Shown: positions 44,606 through 55,837 of the stretch, piece after piece
Layout of the letters: each line of letters starts with the position of its first letter
How positions within the stretch are numbered: the stretch's first letter is position 1
From: Zoroaster sp. YZ-2022
Lineage: Eukaryota; Echinodermata; Asteroidea; Forcipulatida; Zoroasteridae
Direction of reading: 5' to 3'
Length of the DNA: 64,000 bases
Assembly: GCA_029582265.1 (NCBI GenBank)
Contig: CM055823.1
Location: 27,144,569 to 27,208,568 of the forward strand
Notes under the pieces: generated by a model
The model's database searches: none
The model's input: only the letters and a program-made list of their open reading frames with translations
Told to the model about the DNA's origin: nothing
Program-made: the position numbers and the translations under genes

Positions 44606-47600
44606 CAGTCATCAATGCAGAGCTGGCAGTAGGTATGAGCACAATTGAGGACTATGTCCGACTTCTTCTCCATACAGATGCAGCAGTCTCCTTCGTCCAT
44701 TGATTCCAAAGAAACCTGCTCTACACTGTAAAAAAAACAAAAAACAAATGTGACCCCTCCATCAAAATGAGGAATGTCCCCCAACACATGTTTCCGTGTA
44801 ATGGACTTCCAAAGTTCACAAAACGTGCATGACTGCATTATTACATTATCAATTTATCACATCCTAACACAGGAATGAATGTTTGACATCATCAGAAAGC
44901 CCATTAAATTAAGTTGATATCCATATCTTAAAATGTGAAATTTGGGGGACATTCCTCATTTCGATGAAGTGGGTCACAAATTATCCGTCAAAATACAGAA
45001 AACAGGCACAGGCACATGCCAGACTTGTATTTTAGTCCTCAAGTTCCCAGTATCAAGTGAAACTCCGAGACCAAAGTCACGCAAGCTGAGTTTGAATCCC
45101 AGGGTCAATTGTGACTCAGTTGGACTCTGTCAAGCCAAAGTCATAGGTAGAAGTATTGGACTTTCTGTAAGATTTAACCCTCCTACTACTACAAGGGTCA
45201 AAATCAGTCAAAATGTTGATATACTTGCCAAGGTATATCTAATGCGCTTAAAAGTCAAACACTGTAAAACCTTATGTGTAGTAAGTACATTTACAGGTCA
45301 AAATGAGTTGACTGTTTTTGACTGGTAAAAGCATTGTCTGGTATTGTTTAGGGTGGTTAAAATGACAGTAAAAACCAGTCAAAAATGCCCCTGTGTGCAC
45401 ATATGTGTAGGGGTCAACAGTCAAAACAGGCAGTTGACTGGTTTTGACCTCTGTAGCAACTTCCCACTAAAGTGCAGCAATAGTAGGAGGGTTATATACA
45501 AGAGCTTGCCCTGAACGAATCACATGGTATCAGCAATATCAGGCCGGCAACTTAATTCTTGTCGGGGCATAGCCAATGCCACTTATCCTGAGTAAAGGGC
45601 ACTTCCATTAGAATATCAGAATGTCTATGAGAACATGTTTAAGGGGCACCAAGGCCAAGACCAGGGCAACAGAGGCAGTGGCTTCTGTGTAATTCCAGGC
45701 CTGGATCTATTGATGCACTACAGGCCTGGAATTTCATTCTTGTAGGGGCAAGGCCACTTGTCCTGAGTAAAGGACGCTTCCATTAGAATATCAGAATGTC
45801 TATGGGAACATGTTTAAGGGGGGCACCAAGGCCAAGACCAGGGCAACAGAGGCAGTGGCCTCTGTGTAATTCCAGGCCTGGATCTGTTGATGCACTACAG
45901 CCCTGAAATTTCATTATTCTAGGGACAAGGCCACTTATCCTGAGTAAAGGGCACTTCCATTAGAATATCAGAATGTCTATGGGAACTTCTTGAAGGGGCA
46001 CCAAGGCCAAGACCAGGGCAATGGAGGCCATGGTCTCTGTTAAATTCCAGGCCTGGTGTGTCAAGTCTAGAATATTCAAATTTGATAAAGCAATTGCCAC
46101 TGACTTGAGTCTGAGTGTCCAAGACATTATTACAAGAATATCTGTGTAGAATGTTCCATTAGGGCAATGGGTCAGGGCAGGAATGTTGGGCATGCACCAA
46201 GGCAGGCAACAGCTAGAGGCAGTGGCCTCTGTGTAATTCCAGGCCTGGATCTGTTGATGCACTACAGCCCTGAAATTCCATTATTCTAGGGGCAAGGCCA
46301 CTTATCCTGAGTAAAGGTCACTTCCATTAGAATATCAGAATGTCTATGGGAACATGTTTAAGGGGCACCAAGGCCAAGACCAGGGCAACAGCTAGAGGCA
46401 GTGGCCTCTGTGTAATTCCAGGCCTGGATCTGTTGATGCACTACAGCCCTGAAATTCTATTATTCTAGGGGCAAGGCCACTTATCCTGAGTAAAGGTCAC
46501 TTCCATTAGGATATCAGAATGTCTACGAGAACATGTTTAAAGGGGCACCAAGGCCAAGGCCAAGACCAGGGCAATGGAGGCCATGGTCTCTGTTGCCTCT
46601 GTGAAATTCCAGGCCTGTTGTGTCACGTCTAGAATATTCAAATTTGATGTTAAAAATCCGGTGTTCCCTAAATTGTTTTGAGTAGTATATATGAATTGTT
46701 ATCCTGGGGCATATTTCACAGAGCTGCTAAGTGCAAAAATAGGTTATCAGCCAAATTGTCATGTTATGTATATTGCTTCTGGCTGGCTCTCGGTTAAATA
46801 TTGCTTAGCAGATAATATTTGCTAAACAATATTTTCTGCTTACCAAGCAGATCTAAGAAATTGGACCCTAAAGGGAATAAAAAAGGATCTGAAACAGATT
46901 CTTTGAAGTTAATCATCTTCTGTGATGGCTGCAAGCCTGAATGTATTTGACATAAAACACAATAAAGGGGGCCACTTTGCATCCGTCACGTTAGCAGTTT
47001 TTCCAATGGTTGTTATTTATTTTTAAGTACCTGAAACCAAGCAAAAAGTGTTTCAACATGTGAATGGACATGCAGGCTTATACTAGAACTAATTTGAGTT
47101 GATTTATTTTATTTTATTTTATTTTATTTTATTTTTTTTCACCCTCAAATTTCCATAAAAATTGGACGGAAAAAGTTACCTCACTTTTCCGTCCATTTGT
47201 TGATGGAAATTTTAGGGTAATTAAAAAAATAATAGTAATAATCAACTCAAATTTCCTTTAGGATAAGCATGCATGTCTATTCAAATGTTGAAAGTCTTTT
47301 TGGGTGGTTTCAGATATTTAAAAAAAAATTACAACCATTCGAAAAACTGCTAACGTGACGGTAGGAAAGTGGCCCCCTTTATTGTGTTTTATGTCATTTA
47401 GAAAACAAACTGAAAACATCAAAATACTGCACAAGTTTGACATGAGATGAATTCGTCGTGTGCCCGGAAGAAGGACATAATGAAAGTGTGACCGGCAAAA
47501 GTTTGTAGGCAATTAATGTACAAAATTGTGTTTCAAGAAAACCGAGTGTGAAAGTTTAGTCGTTTTTCTGTCATTTGTAAGTCAATGTAGGAAAGTTAAA

Positions 47601-50600
47601 TTCTGCATGGGAATGGAAAGACATGTCTTGGGAGTAATTCTAGCAACAAATATATTACAGTTATGCCCTACTTTCTTTTCAAAGGAGCCATTTTATTGCT
47701 TACGACCTTCTGCTGGGACAAAGAGTTGTACTTTGTGTGCCTGGAAAAGGTCAGAGAGCCTTTCGACCATCTTCCGTGCACACAATGAATTGTGCATATT
47801 TAGTAAAAGCTCAAAATTTCACAGCTTCTAAACAGAGAACAACTGAGAATGTGCACTCGTAATAAGGATAATGAATGGTACATCTACCTATGTAACAAGG
47901 ACACCATGTCACAAAGCTTGCCTCAACCTGGTGGAATGACCCATGAATGTGCACTCATAATAAGGATAATGAATGGTACATCTACCTACGTAACAAGGAC
48001 ACCATGTCACAAAGTTTGCCCCAACCTGGTGGAATGACCCATGAATGTGCACTCATAATAAGGATAATGAATGGAACATCTACCTATGTAACAAGGACAA
48101 CATGTCACAAAGCTTGTCCCCAACCTGGTGGAATGACCCATGAATGTGCACTCGTAATAAGGATAATGAATGGTACATCTACCTATGTAACACCCCAACC
48201 TGGTGGAATAACCCATGAATGTGCACTCGTAATAAGGATAATGAATGGTACATCTACCTATGTAACAAGGACAACATGTCACAAAGCTTGCCCCAACCTG
48301 GTGGAATGACCCATGAATGTGCACTCGTATTAAGGATAATGGACAACATGTCACAAAGCTTGTCCCCAACCTGGTGGAATGACCCATGAATGTGCACTCA
48401 TAATAAGGATAATGAATGGAACATCTACCTAGATGTAACAAGGACAACATGTCACAAAGCTTGTCCCCAACCTGGTGGAATAATTATAACCCCTATACAT
48501 ATGGGGGCATACAAAGACAATCAAAATAAGTACAAACATACGTCGCAAAAATTGTAGAGATTTCAAGCCACTCATCTTTCCTTGTTTCCAGATCTTCTTG
48601 ACCTTCCTCCAAGCCCGCGATCTCCGGCTTCCTGTCCTCCGTTGCCCCGCCCAGTCTGTGTCCTGCATCTTGCTCATCTTCATTTTCATTAACTCTACTG
48701 ACAGAATCTTGATGAGAAGTCAGGTTACTGGTTCCGTCGGTCATTCTCAGGCGGTCTTTGATACTCTTACACTGCTGCATGATGCTGTCGTAGACTTGGA
48801 CAAACTGTTTAAGTGTCATTGTCCTCATCGACTCGCATTGGGAATCTGCATAAGTCATCTGGGAAAAAAAAACATATTTTGTTGTGTGCCCGGAAGAAAG
48901 TCGTAAGGCTCTACGACCTTCTTCTGGGCACACAAAGTACAATTTTTTGTCCCAGCAGAAGGTCGTAAGCAATAAAATTGCTCTTTTGAAAAAAAATAGG
49001 GCATAACTGTTATATATTTGTTGCTAGAATTACTCCCACCCCAAGACATGTTTTTCCATTCCCATGCAGAATTTAACCTTCTTACAATGACTTATAAATG
49101 GCAGAAAAACGACCAAACTTTCACACTCAATTTTGCACATTAATTGCTTACGTTTTGCCGGTCACACTTTCGTTACGTCCTTCTTCCGGGCACACAACGA
49201 TTTTGCTTTCAATTCAATAGACCAATATGCATTATGTAGTCACACACCCTTAAAACTGAAGTGTGCTCTCGGAGTGTGCCCCCGTTTCAGTGCAAAAGCA
49301 AGTAATTCAAAGGCCAGGGGAAGATTCATGGTATTGAAAGGGGGGGCGGGGGCACACTGCAAAAAAAGGGGGAACTCTGCAGAAAAAGGCAGACACACAA
49401 AAGAGTATGGTAACTTTATAGTTTGATGAAATTCTTGCGTCGAGTGTCTGTGGAAAAAAACTTCACAGGCGACTCGGGCAGCATTCGAACCCATGACCTC
49501 CTGCTTACTAGTACAGACGTCTTAACCTCTCGACCACCGAGCTTGCCCGATGACGATTGGCTGGGTATAATCATATGGTAACTTTACATGCCATGTAGTC
49601 CACACTTCAGGCAATATCGGACAATATCATCACGATCAACAGACCACTGAATTGGAGTTTTAAATTAACTAAGCGACTTGAAAAAGTGAGCAAAAATATT
49701 TGCTCAGCAGAATTATGTGCTTAGCAGCTCTATGAACTTGGTCCCAGGTCATATGGCGTTGCTGCTGCATAAATGAGCCGGTAATGTTCAGTCACTGTGT
49801 TCATCTTAAACTAGGACACCGGTTTCATCATGACCTGTTGAAAGTCTGCTCTGATCGTGACGATAGTGTCCCTTTAAACATATTGAGAGGCCTAAAATCA
49901 GGACTAGATAGATGTGAAGAGTTTGATGCCCTCACCCCTTATCATTGTGTGCCCCCCCTTTTCTGTGACACTGGATCCGCCCCTGTTGTAGGGGTTGTTA
50001 AGGCCTATACATGTATACAGTGTACCTTGCAGCATTTTATTCTGACACGAGACTTCCACAAAATTGTTGTACAGTCCGTCCCTGGAATAATACTGAACAC
50101 CAAATACTTCCCGTTAGAGTGGCTCAACGTGTTGGATCTGTTGTAATACAAAATGATAAAAATATGCCTGGGTTATTTCTCTTAAAGGGACAGTATCATC
50201 ACGATCAACATCATGGGCGGATCCAGAACATGTTTTAGGGGGGGGGGGCTGAGAATCAAAAACAATTATTTTTCAGTACTACAAAAATTACAATGAAATA
50301 ATCAAAGGGAGAGAAAAACAAAGCACAGTGAGGGAATGGGAGTGCGTTCTCCCCTCCCCTCCCCTCCCCTCTCTCTCTCTTTTTCTCTTTTTTAAACGAT
50401 TTTAGCAATCCTTCACAATCAACTGATGGGAATTTATGAGTGGTGCCTACTGCCTCAATCCTTCAAAATCAACCGATGGGAATTTATGAGTGGTGCCTAC
50501 TGCCTCAATCCTTCAAAATCAACCGATGGGAATTTATGAGTGGTGCCCACTGCCTCAATCCTTCACAATCAACTGATGGGAATTTATGAGTGGTGCCTAC

Positions 50601-51723
50601 TGCCTCAATCCTCCAAAATCAACCGATGGGAATTTATGAGTGGTGCCCACTGCCTCAATCCTTCACAATCAACTGATGGGAATTTATGAGTGGTGCCCAC
50701 TGCCTCAATCCTTCACAATCAACTGATGGGAATTTATGAGCGCTGCCTACTGCCTCAATCCTCCAAAATCAACCGATGGGAATTTATGAGTGGTGCCCAC
50801 TGCCTCAATCCTTCAAAATCAACCGATGGGAATTTATGAGTGGTGCCTACTGCCTCAATCCTTCAAAATCAACTGATGGGAATTTATGAGTGGTGCCTAC
50901 TGCCTCAATCCTTCAAAATCAACCGATGGGAATTTATGAGTGGTGCCTACTGCCTCAATCCTTCAAAATCAACTGATGGGAATTTATGAGTGGTGCCTAC
51001 TGCCTCAATCCTTCAAAATCAACCGATGGGAATTTATGAGTGGTGCCCACTGCCTCAATCCTCCAAAATCAACCGATGGGAATTTATGAGTGGTACCCAC
51101 TGCCTCAATCCTCCAAAATCAACTGATGGGAATTTATGAGTGGTGCCTACTGCCTCAATCCTTCAAAATCAACCGATGGGAATTTATGAGTGGTGCCCAC
51201 TGCCTCAATCCTCCAAAATCAACTGATGGGAATTTATGAGTGGTGCCCACTGCCTCAATCCTCCATAATCAACCAGCATGATTTTGTGTAGGGTCTCCTT
51301 TACCTGAAGTAATTCTTGCCCGAGCCTTCTTAAAGCGAGCCTTCTTTAGAAGGCTCGGGCAAGAATTACTGCCAAAGCAGTTTCATGTAGTCTGTCATGC
51401 CGCACTGCCATTATGTACCTCAATCTGACATAATCCTCCGCAATGAAATAGTTGGATACTCTGACCTGCTTCAATCCTTCAAAATCCTCCAAATCCTCCG
51501 GCTGATTTTGGAGGATTCAGGAGGGTTAGGCTTAACTAGGTCTCATTGCGACAACCTGTAAATGCAATGCTTACATGGTGTTAAGTCCCTCGACAGCTTG
51601 TACGAAGTCTCCATATTTTAGAGAGGCTACCTGCTTCAGTAGGTGGCTTTGTGTACAAAAAAAGTCCCTCCATTCGCCCAAGCTGTTCTGCTTAGTTGAG
51701 TTACTGCTTTGAGTGTGTCCCAT
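44606..51723 (-). CDS. RNF141: RNF141-like RING finger protein, four exons
   Basis: Minus-strand exons: 51723-51575 (ATG GGA, so a candidate N-myristoylated MGHTQSS start, then HLLKQVASLKYGDFVQAVEGLN), 50137-50026 (KYLVFSIIPGTDCTTILWKS), 48858-48542 (MTLKQFVQVYDSIMQQCKSI, then an acidic linker) and 44725-44606 (VSLESMDEGDCCICMEKKSD, IVLNCAHTYCQLCIDDW). Phases agree at each junction (2, 0, 2), ending in a split Trp codon. Domain order matches vertebrate RNF141 (ZNF230): N-terminal motif, FxV..GTDxTxxWK block, LxQFxxxYxxI block, RING. RING proteins of this type are presumed E3 ubiquitin ligases. Only the first half of the RING (CxxC...CxHxxC) is here; the exon with the second CxxC was not found down to the window centre, so the gene is either incomplete or has a diverged last exon. 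Introns are unusually full of satellites and MITEs. Confidence 0.8.
45175..45494. mobile_element. MITE with CCCTCCTACTACTACAAGGG end, copy 1
   Basis: Ends AACCCTCCTACTACT and AGTAGGAGGGTTA are inverted. The interior is rich in GTCAAAATGAGT and TGACTGGTTTTGACC phrases that are themselves inverted. Copies occur at 58.93-59.14 kb (no left end) and 63.08-63.40 kb. It lies in RNF141-like intron 3. Confidence 0.8.
45540..46650. repeat. Tandem array, about 175-185-bp unit
   Basis: About six copies containing TTCCATTAGAATATCAGAAT, GGCACCAAGGCCAAGACCAG and GTAATTCCAGGCCTGGATCT. One copy near 46.1 kb is diverged. Frames within it are not genes. Confidence 0.88.
46943..47395. mobile_element. Large foldback element with arms of about 150 bp
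   Basis: Left ACATAAAACACAATAAAGGG...GTCACGTTAGCAGTTTTTC, right GAAAAACTGCTAACGTGACG...CCCCTTTATTGTGTTTTATGT. Arms continue inward through CATGCAGG / GCATGCATG. The centre is TTTTA-rich, with an inner TTCCGTCCA palindrome. Confidence 0.82.
47456..47800 (+). mobile_element. MITE with TGTGTGCCCGGAAGAAG ends, copy A
   Basis: Starts GTGTGCCCGGAAGAAGGAC and runs through GTGTGACCGGCAAAAG, CATGGGAATGGAAAGACATG and CTTCTGCTGGGACAAAGAG. The far end is CATCTTCCGTGCACACAA. Copy B is inverted at 48.88-49.21 kb. Confidence 0.75.
47848..48480. repeat. 98-bp tandem array
   Basis: About seven copies of AATGTGCACTCGTAATAAGG...CATCTACCTATGTAACAAGG...CAACCTGGTGGAATGACCCA. Most are 98 bp; one unit is about 72 bp. 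Both strands give open frames because of unit length, with no gene character. Confidence 0.9.
48876..49205 (-). mobile_element. MITE with TGTGTGCCCGGAAGAAG ends, copy B, inverted
   Basis: Reverse-oriented copy of 47.46-47.80 kb, ending CTTCTTCCGGGCACACAACG. It sits against the polypyrimidine tract of the RNF141-like exon 48858-48542, so it forms the 3' end of that intron. Confidence 0.75.
49430..49565 (-). mobile_element. SINE family 2, minus-strand partial copy
   Basis: GATGAAATTCTTGCGTCGAG tail, then AACTTCACAGGCGACTCGGG, B-box region and CTCTCGACCACCGAGCTTGC. The body between tail and TGTCTGTGG is deleted. No inverted partner was seen. Confidence 0.7.
49612..49877. mobile_element. MITE of the TTAA family, diverged copy
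   Basis: Left GGACAATATCATCACGATC; right TCTGATCGTGACGATAGTGT followed by CCC and TTTAA at 49873-49877. The interior is longer than in the 37.97 kb copy. A further left end (TTAAAGGGACAGTATCATCA) is at 50.18 kb. Confidence 0.65.
50214..50400. mobile_element. hAT-like MITE, second copy, truncated
   Basis: GGGCGGATCCAGAACATG, poly-G, then CAAAAACAATTATTTTTCAG and the CT-rich patch match 26.84-27.0 kb. The right end is replaced by the 50-bp array. A stray CTGGATCCGCC end lies at about 49.97 kb. Confidence 0.6.
50406..51280. repeat. 50-bp minisatellite, about 17 copies
   Basis: Unit contains CAACCGATGGGAATTTATGA and TGGTGCCTACTGCCTCAATC. Two linked variants alternate: AAAATCAACCG and ACAATCAACTG. 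The array lies in intron 1 of the RNF141-like gene. Confidence 0.95.
51281..51574. other. Start of RNF141-like intron 1, inverted patch
   Basis: GAGCCTTCTTAAAG / CTTTAGAAGGCTC and CAAGAATTACT / AGTAATTCTTG form a small hairpin at 51.31-51.37 kb. No exon. Confidence 0.5.
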
Positions 51724-51956
51724 CTTGGAAGAAATTAAAATAAACAATGGAAGTGACACATAATATCAATTGTTTACAGAGCCCCAAAGAGCCCCCCAAA
51801 AAGTCAAACTGTGCCATGACATACGCCATCAAATCTGACATTTGGAGGAATTAATTTTTTTAATTAATTTTTTTATATTTTTGGTGATGTCATGATGTAC
51901 CAAACATCTTCAGAAATCATCTGACATGCTCTAATTATTATTATTTTTTAGAAAAT

Positions 51957-51958
<2 letters not shown>

Positions 51959-51992
<34 letters not shown>

Positions 51993-52325
51993 TGTGGACT
52001 TATATAGCGCACGTATCCACCAACTGAGTGGTGCTCAAGGCGCATTATATTATTACCCCTGCTCATAAGGCTCATAAATCATTCCTGAAACCATCTCAGC
52101 TCCCTGGGGAGTATACAGCTCAATTGCTGCCATTACAGCACATATAGGGCTAATCAACCAACTCTGCCCTCACAGGTACCCATTTAACCCCTGGGTGGAG
52201 AGAAGCAATTATGGTCAAGTGTCTTGCTCAAGGACACAAGTGTCCCGGCCGGGATTCGAACCCACATTCTGCTGCTAATACCAGAACTTGAGTCCGATAA
52301 GCTAGACCGCTCGGCCACGACACTC
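51959..52325 (-). mobile_element. tRNA-derived SINE, family 1, minus-strand copy
   Basis: TAA tail at 51959-51990, body, and tRNA-like head ending GGCCACGACACTC at 52325. It appears full length and close to 9.12-9.45 kb. Confidence 0.88.
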
Positions 52326-53020
52326 ATGCATTTCAAGCATGAAACATTTCTCTTAAAAATTATTTCTCTTAAAAATTATTCGTGCATAGGTTCCCACAAT
52401 GGGAACCCAGACTGACCAGTATGTACAAAACAGAACAGAAAAAGAAAAGGGAAAAAACCCATACCCCTGGCCCCCCCCCCCTCCCCCCACTGAAAAGCAA
52501 TGCCCCCCCCGTGTGCCCCCACTGAAAAAGCCCTGGCTACGCCGCTGCTGGGTCTCCCTTTGGTCTAGAGGACAAAGCCCCCCTGGATGTTTAATTTTGG
52601 AGGATTTGCACTTTTTACAGACTCTCCACATCCCCACAAACAAAAAACTAGAGGTTTGGACACAATACAGGCTACTTCTTTCTTTCCTTGGTGACTACTT
52701 CTCTTCTTTCAAGAAAATTCTGAGGTAAAGGGAGATTTGTAAAAAATCCTGAAATCAGGAAAAATCTCGACGAGAAATCACAGGCCTGTGTAGTCTCTAT
52801 GTGCTTATTATTTCCCCTGGTCACTGGGCCAATATCATTCCTATCAACTTTCTCAGCTGCCTAGGGAGTATACAGCCCATCAAGTGAATTGTACAACTTT
52901 TATGTGGATCACAGCTGTAATCCATTTTCCACATGAGAATGAATGCAACAAAATCTCAATGCATTTGAAATAATTATTGTGCTTTCACAGGTTAGCTTAC
53001 TGTGTCTCTTTCTACGTGAT
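52326..53020. other. No gene; 60-bp unit fragment
   Basis: Contains poly-C at 52.47-52.52 kb and a single copy of the 60-bp repeat unit at 52.55-52.61 kb with its flank. The RNF141-like promoter should be upstream of 51.72 kb, within or beyond the SINE. Confidence 0.45.
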
Positions 53021-53395
53021 TCATGGAGTGTCATGGTCGAGTGGTTCAGTGCATCGGATTTGTGTTCTGATGGCTGCGTCAGAAGAATGTGGGTTCGAAT
53101 CCCAACTGCGACCATGGTGCTTGTGTCCTTGAGCAAGACACTTTACCATAATTGCTTCTCTCCACCCAGGAGTAAATGGGTACCTGTGAGGGCAGAGTTG
53201 GTTGTTGTGATTGATTAGCCCTATATGCGCTGTAATGGCAGCAATTGAGCTGTATACTCCCCAGGGAGCTGAGATAGTTTCAGGAATGATTTATGAGCCT
53301 GATGAGCAGGGGTGATAATATAATGCACCTTGAGCACCAGTATGGTGGATATGTGCGCTATATAAGTCCACATTATTATTATTATTATTATTATT
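53021..53395 (+). mobile_element. SINE family 1 with a different tRNA-like head
   Basis: Body and tail match family 1, but the head reads ATGGTCGAGTGGTTCAGTGC...GTGGGTTCGAATCCCAACTG, which differs from the other copies in the A-box half. It could be a subfamily or a head swap. The ATT tail abuts a MITE. Confidence 0.8.
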
Positions 53396-53411
53396 GATGG
53401 AGAAGGTTAGC

Positions 53412-53755
53412 TCCATTCTAGGGCCAATACACTGGACTCCCTCTGTATCCTTGGTCCTAACCCCACATGTAAAAAGGAGCAATTTTTTGATCTGCTAATT
53501 ATTACAATGTAAAATTTTAGGTATTAAAGCTTGGCCAAGCAGACAATTTGGGCATTTGTGAGATCGGTAATTTTGGTGAAATTTAAATTTTATTATATTT
53601 TCTTTTCCAAAAATGTTTAAGAAAAACCAAGTTTTAGGTTGTAATAATTAGCAGATCAAAAGTTGAAATTTTTAAATCGTCCTTTTTTTGTACATGTGGG
53701 GCTAGGGCCAAGGATACCGAGGGAGTCTAGTGTATTGGCCCTAGAATGGGGCTAG
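53412..53755. mobile_element. MITE with ATTCTAGGGCCAATACACTG ends
   Basis: Left CATTCTAGGGCCAATACACT and right AGTGTATTGGCCCTAGAATG are inverted, and the arms run on through CTGGACTCCCTC / GAGGGAGTCTAG. The centre holds TTGATCTGCTAATTATTACA in both orientations. A diverged relative is at 55.32-55.81 kb. Confidence 0.82.
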
Positions 53756-55315
53756 ACCTAGGTAGTTGATGCAACCAGTAATACACCATATTTTTTTTCT
53801 GAGACATGCTAAGCCAAAGGTGGTCATTTCACAAGTACGGCGATTTACATACATGGACGATAATGTATACGACACATATTTTCAAATGCCAATGCCTGGT
53901 CATGGTGTACTAAAGCACTTATTCATGTTTTTATGACTTTTTTAATATGAGGTAATGTTTACAAACTTGATGATTGATATGCTATCTGGAGATACAGAAC
54001 AGGAAAGAATTTCGTATCTGACTGCCACTTTTTAAGGGTTTTGGGGGAATTTTATTGCAACCACTAACCAGTTAAAAAATTATTCTATCAATTTTTGGTG
54101 GTACAGAAACTGAAAACTATCTTTAATTAAAATCCACTTTTATGATGGTTTTCGGACTTTATTTCCCTTCTAAAAAAATCCTCCCCTTCAGAAAATAGAA
54201 GGGTCCTATTCTAGTTGCCACTGCGCATGTACAATGACTGTGCAAGTACAAGATCTGACTGACATGACCTGAGGAAGTCATCGTATTCGCATATCAAAAA
54301 TGCCCATGAAAAAAAAATTCCTGGAATAATTTGAAATATGTCCATCATTATTCATATATTCTCCACCTTACTGCCCCTGGGTAGGTAAGATTACATTAAC
54401 GGTATTGGTTATACTGATTGATATTCTACCCACAGAACAAAATTACAAAATGCAAACAAGATGAAGATTAAATTATAAATTCTTGCAGTTGCACATTACA
54501 AAACTGTGTGTACCTTATCTCAATGTGAACAGCGCCCTCAATGTTTAAATTATGTCAAACTCGGTCATCATCTCAGTCATCATCATCACGATATTGTTGA
54601 TTGTCAACTAGTAAAAATATTACTACATATGTAATTAGTATAAGGTTATACTCCAATATATACTAATGTTTCCTAATTACAGTATATAACTAACACATTT
54701 TCCTTATAATCCGTGTAATTCTACTATTTCCATTTAGCAAATTTCGCAGACGACTGGTCGCAGCCATTTTGTCAATAGAACCACAGCCTCTTTCGGAAAG
54801 TAAAACTAATTCAAGCTGTTATTTTGACAATAAAACTATTTCAAGTAAACTTTAAATTTAAAAAATTTACAAAATATTGTATTATTAATTTAAATGCATA
54901 ATTAAAATATCACTATTTAATTTACACTACAGCAAGAGTTTCAGTTGAGTTATTAGTGCTACTCAATAACGTCAGTTGAGTCAGTGCAGTTTCAATTTCG
55001 TCGAGCTGCAAAAATGTGACCCAGCAAATCTCAGGTCAACAAGATTTTGAAAAATTATGGTTTCATTTGAGATTTCCGCCTAAAATTAAACTGGAAAATA
55101 GGTACGTAAGTGATCATCAACTGTTTTCTACTCCTTGATAAAGTTCTCTTTTGTCAATATGTGTCTACCATGAGTGTATTCTTTTTTTAAATCAATAGAA
55201 ACTAGGCCTAGTTTGATCATGGTTTGATGACAAAAAAATCAAAACTGTATGATTTGCCTAACGGCGGCGTAACACTAACACTACACGTAACGTTAGCCCC
55301 ACTAAAGTTAGCCCC
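53756..55315. other. AT-rich intergenic DNA
   Basis: No exon, RNA gene or clear element recognised in about 1.5 kb. This is the longest quiet stretch in the right half of the window. Confidence 0.4.
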
Positions 55316-55812
55316 ATTCACTGGACATGCTGGACTCCCTCCGTTTCCTTGACCCTAGCAGTAGCACTACATGTACAAAAGTGGAGCGATTTTATTTATT
55401 TTTTTCAACTTTTGATCTGCTAATGTAATTAATATTACAACCTAAAACTTAGTACTGGCCTAAGTATTAGTAATCATGTAAATTAGGTAATCTAGATTCT
55501 AGGCCCAACCAAGCGACACTTTTGGCATAAAATCCATTATTCTGGGATAGGCCTATTCACACTTTAATGAAATTTGCGTAACAAAAATAAACTAACATTT
55601 TTGAAATTTAACGTTAAAAAATAATATTAGCCTACTTAGCCTATAATGTTAATAATAAAATTTAAATTTCACCAAAATTACCAATCTCACAATAATGAAC
55701 TTTATGCCAAATGTGTCTGCTTGGACAAGCTTACCTATTCACAAAATGTTAGATTGTAATAATTAGCAGATCAAAAGTTGAAAAATCGCTCCTTTTTTCT
55801 ACTAGTGTGGAG
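55316..55812. mobile_element. Diverged MITE related to 53.41 kb
   Basis: CACTGGACATGCTGGACTCC near the left end and inverted CAACTTTTGATCTGCTAAT / ATTAGCAGATCAAAAGTTG blocks. The right outer end is worn. Confidence 0.6.
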
Positions 55813-55837
55813 CAGACCTGAATCCTTAGCCACACTA

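Noticed and set aside
48007..48450. Cys-rich repeat frame of 147 codons on the minus strand
   Set aside because: Entirely inside the 98-bp satellite; the opposite strand gives an equally long frame.
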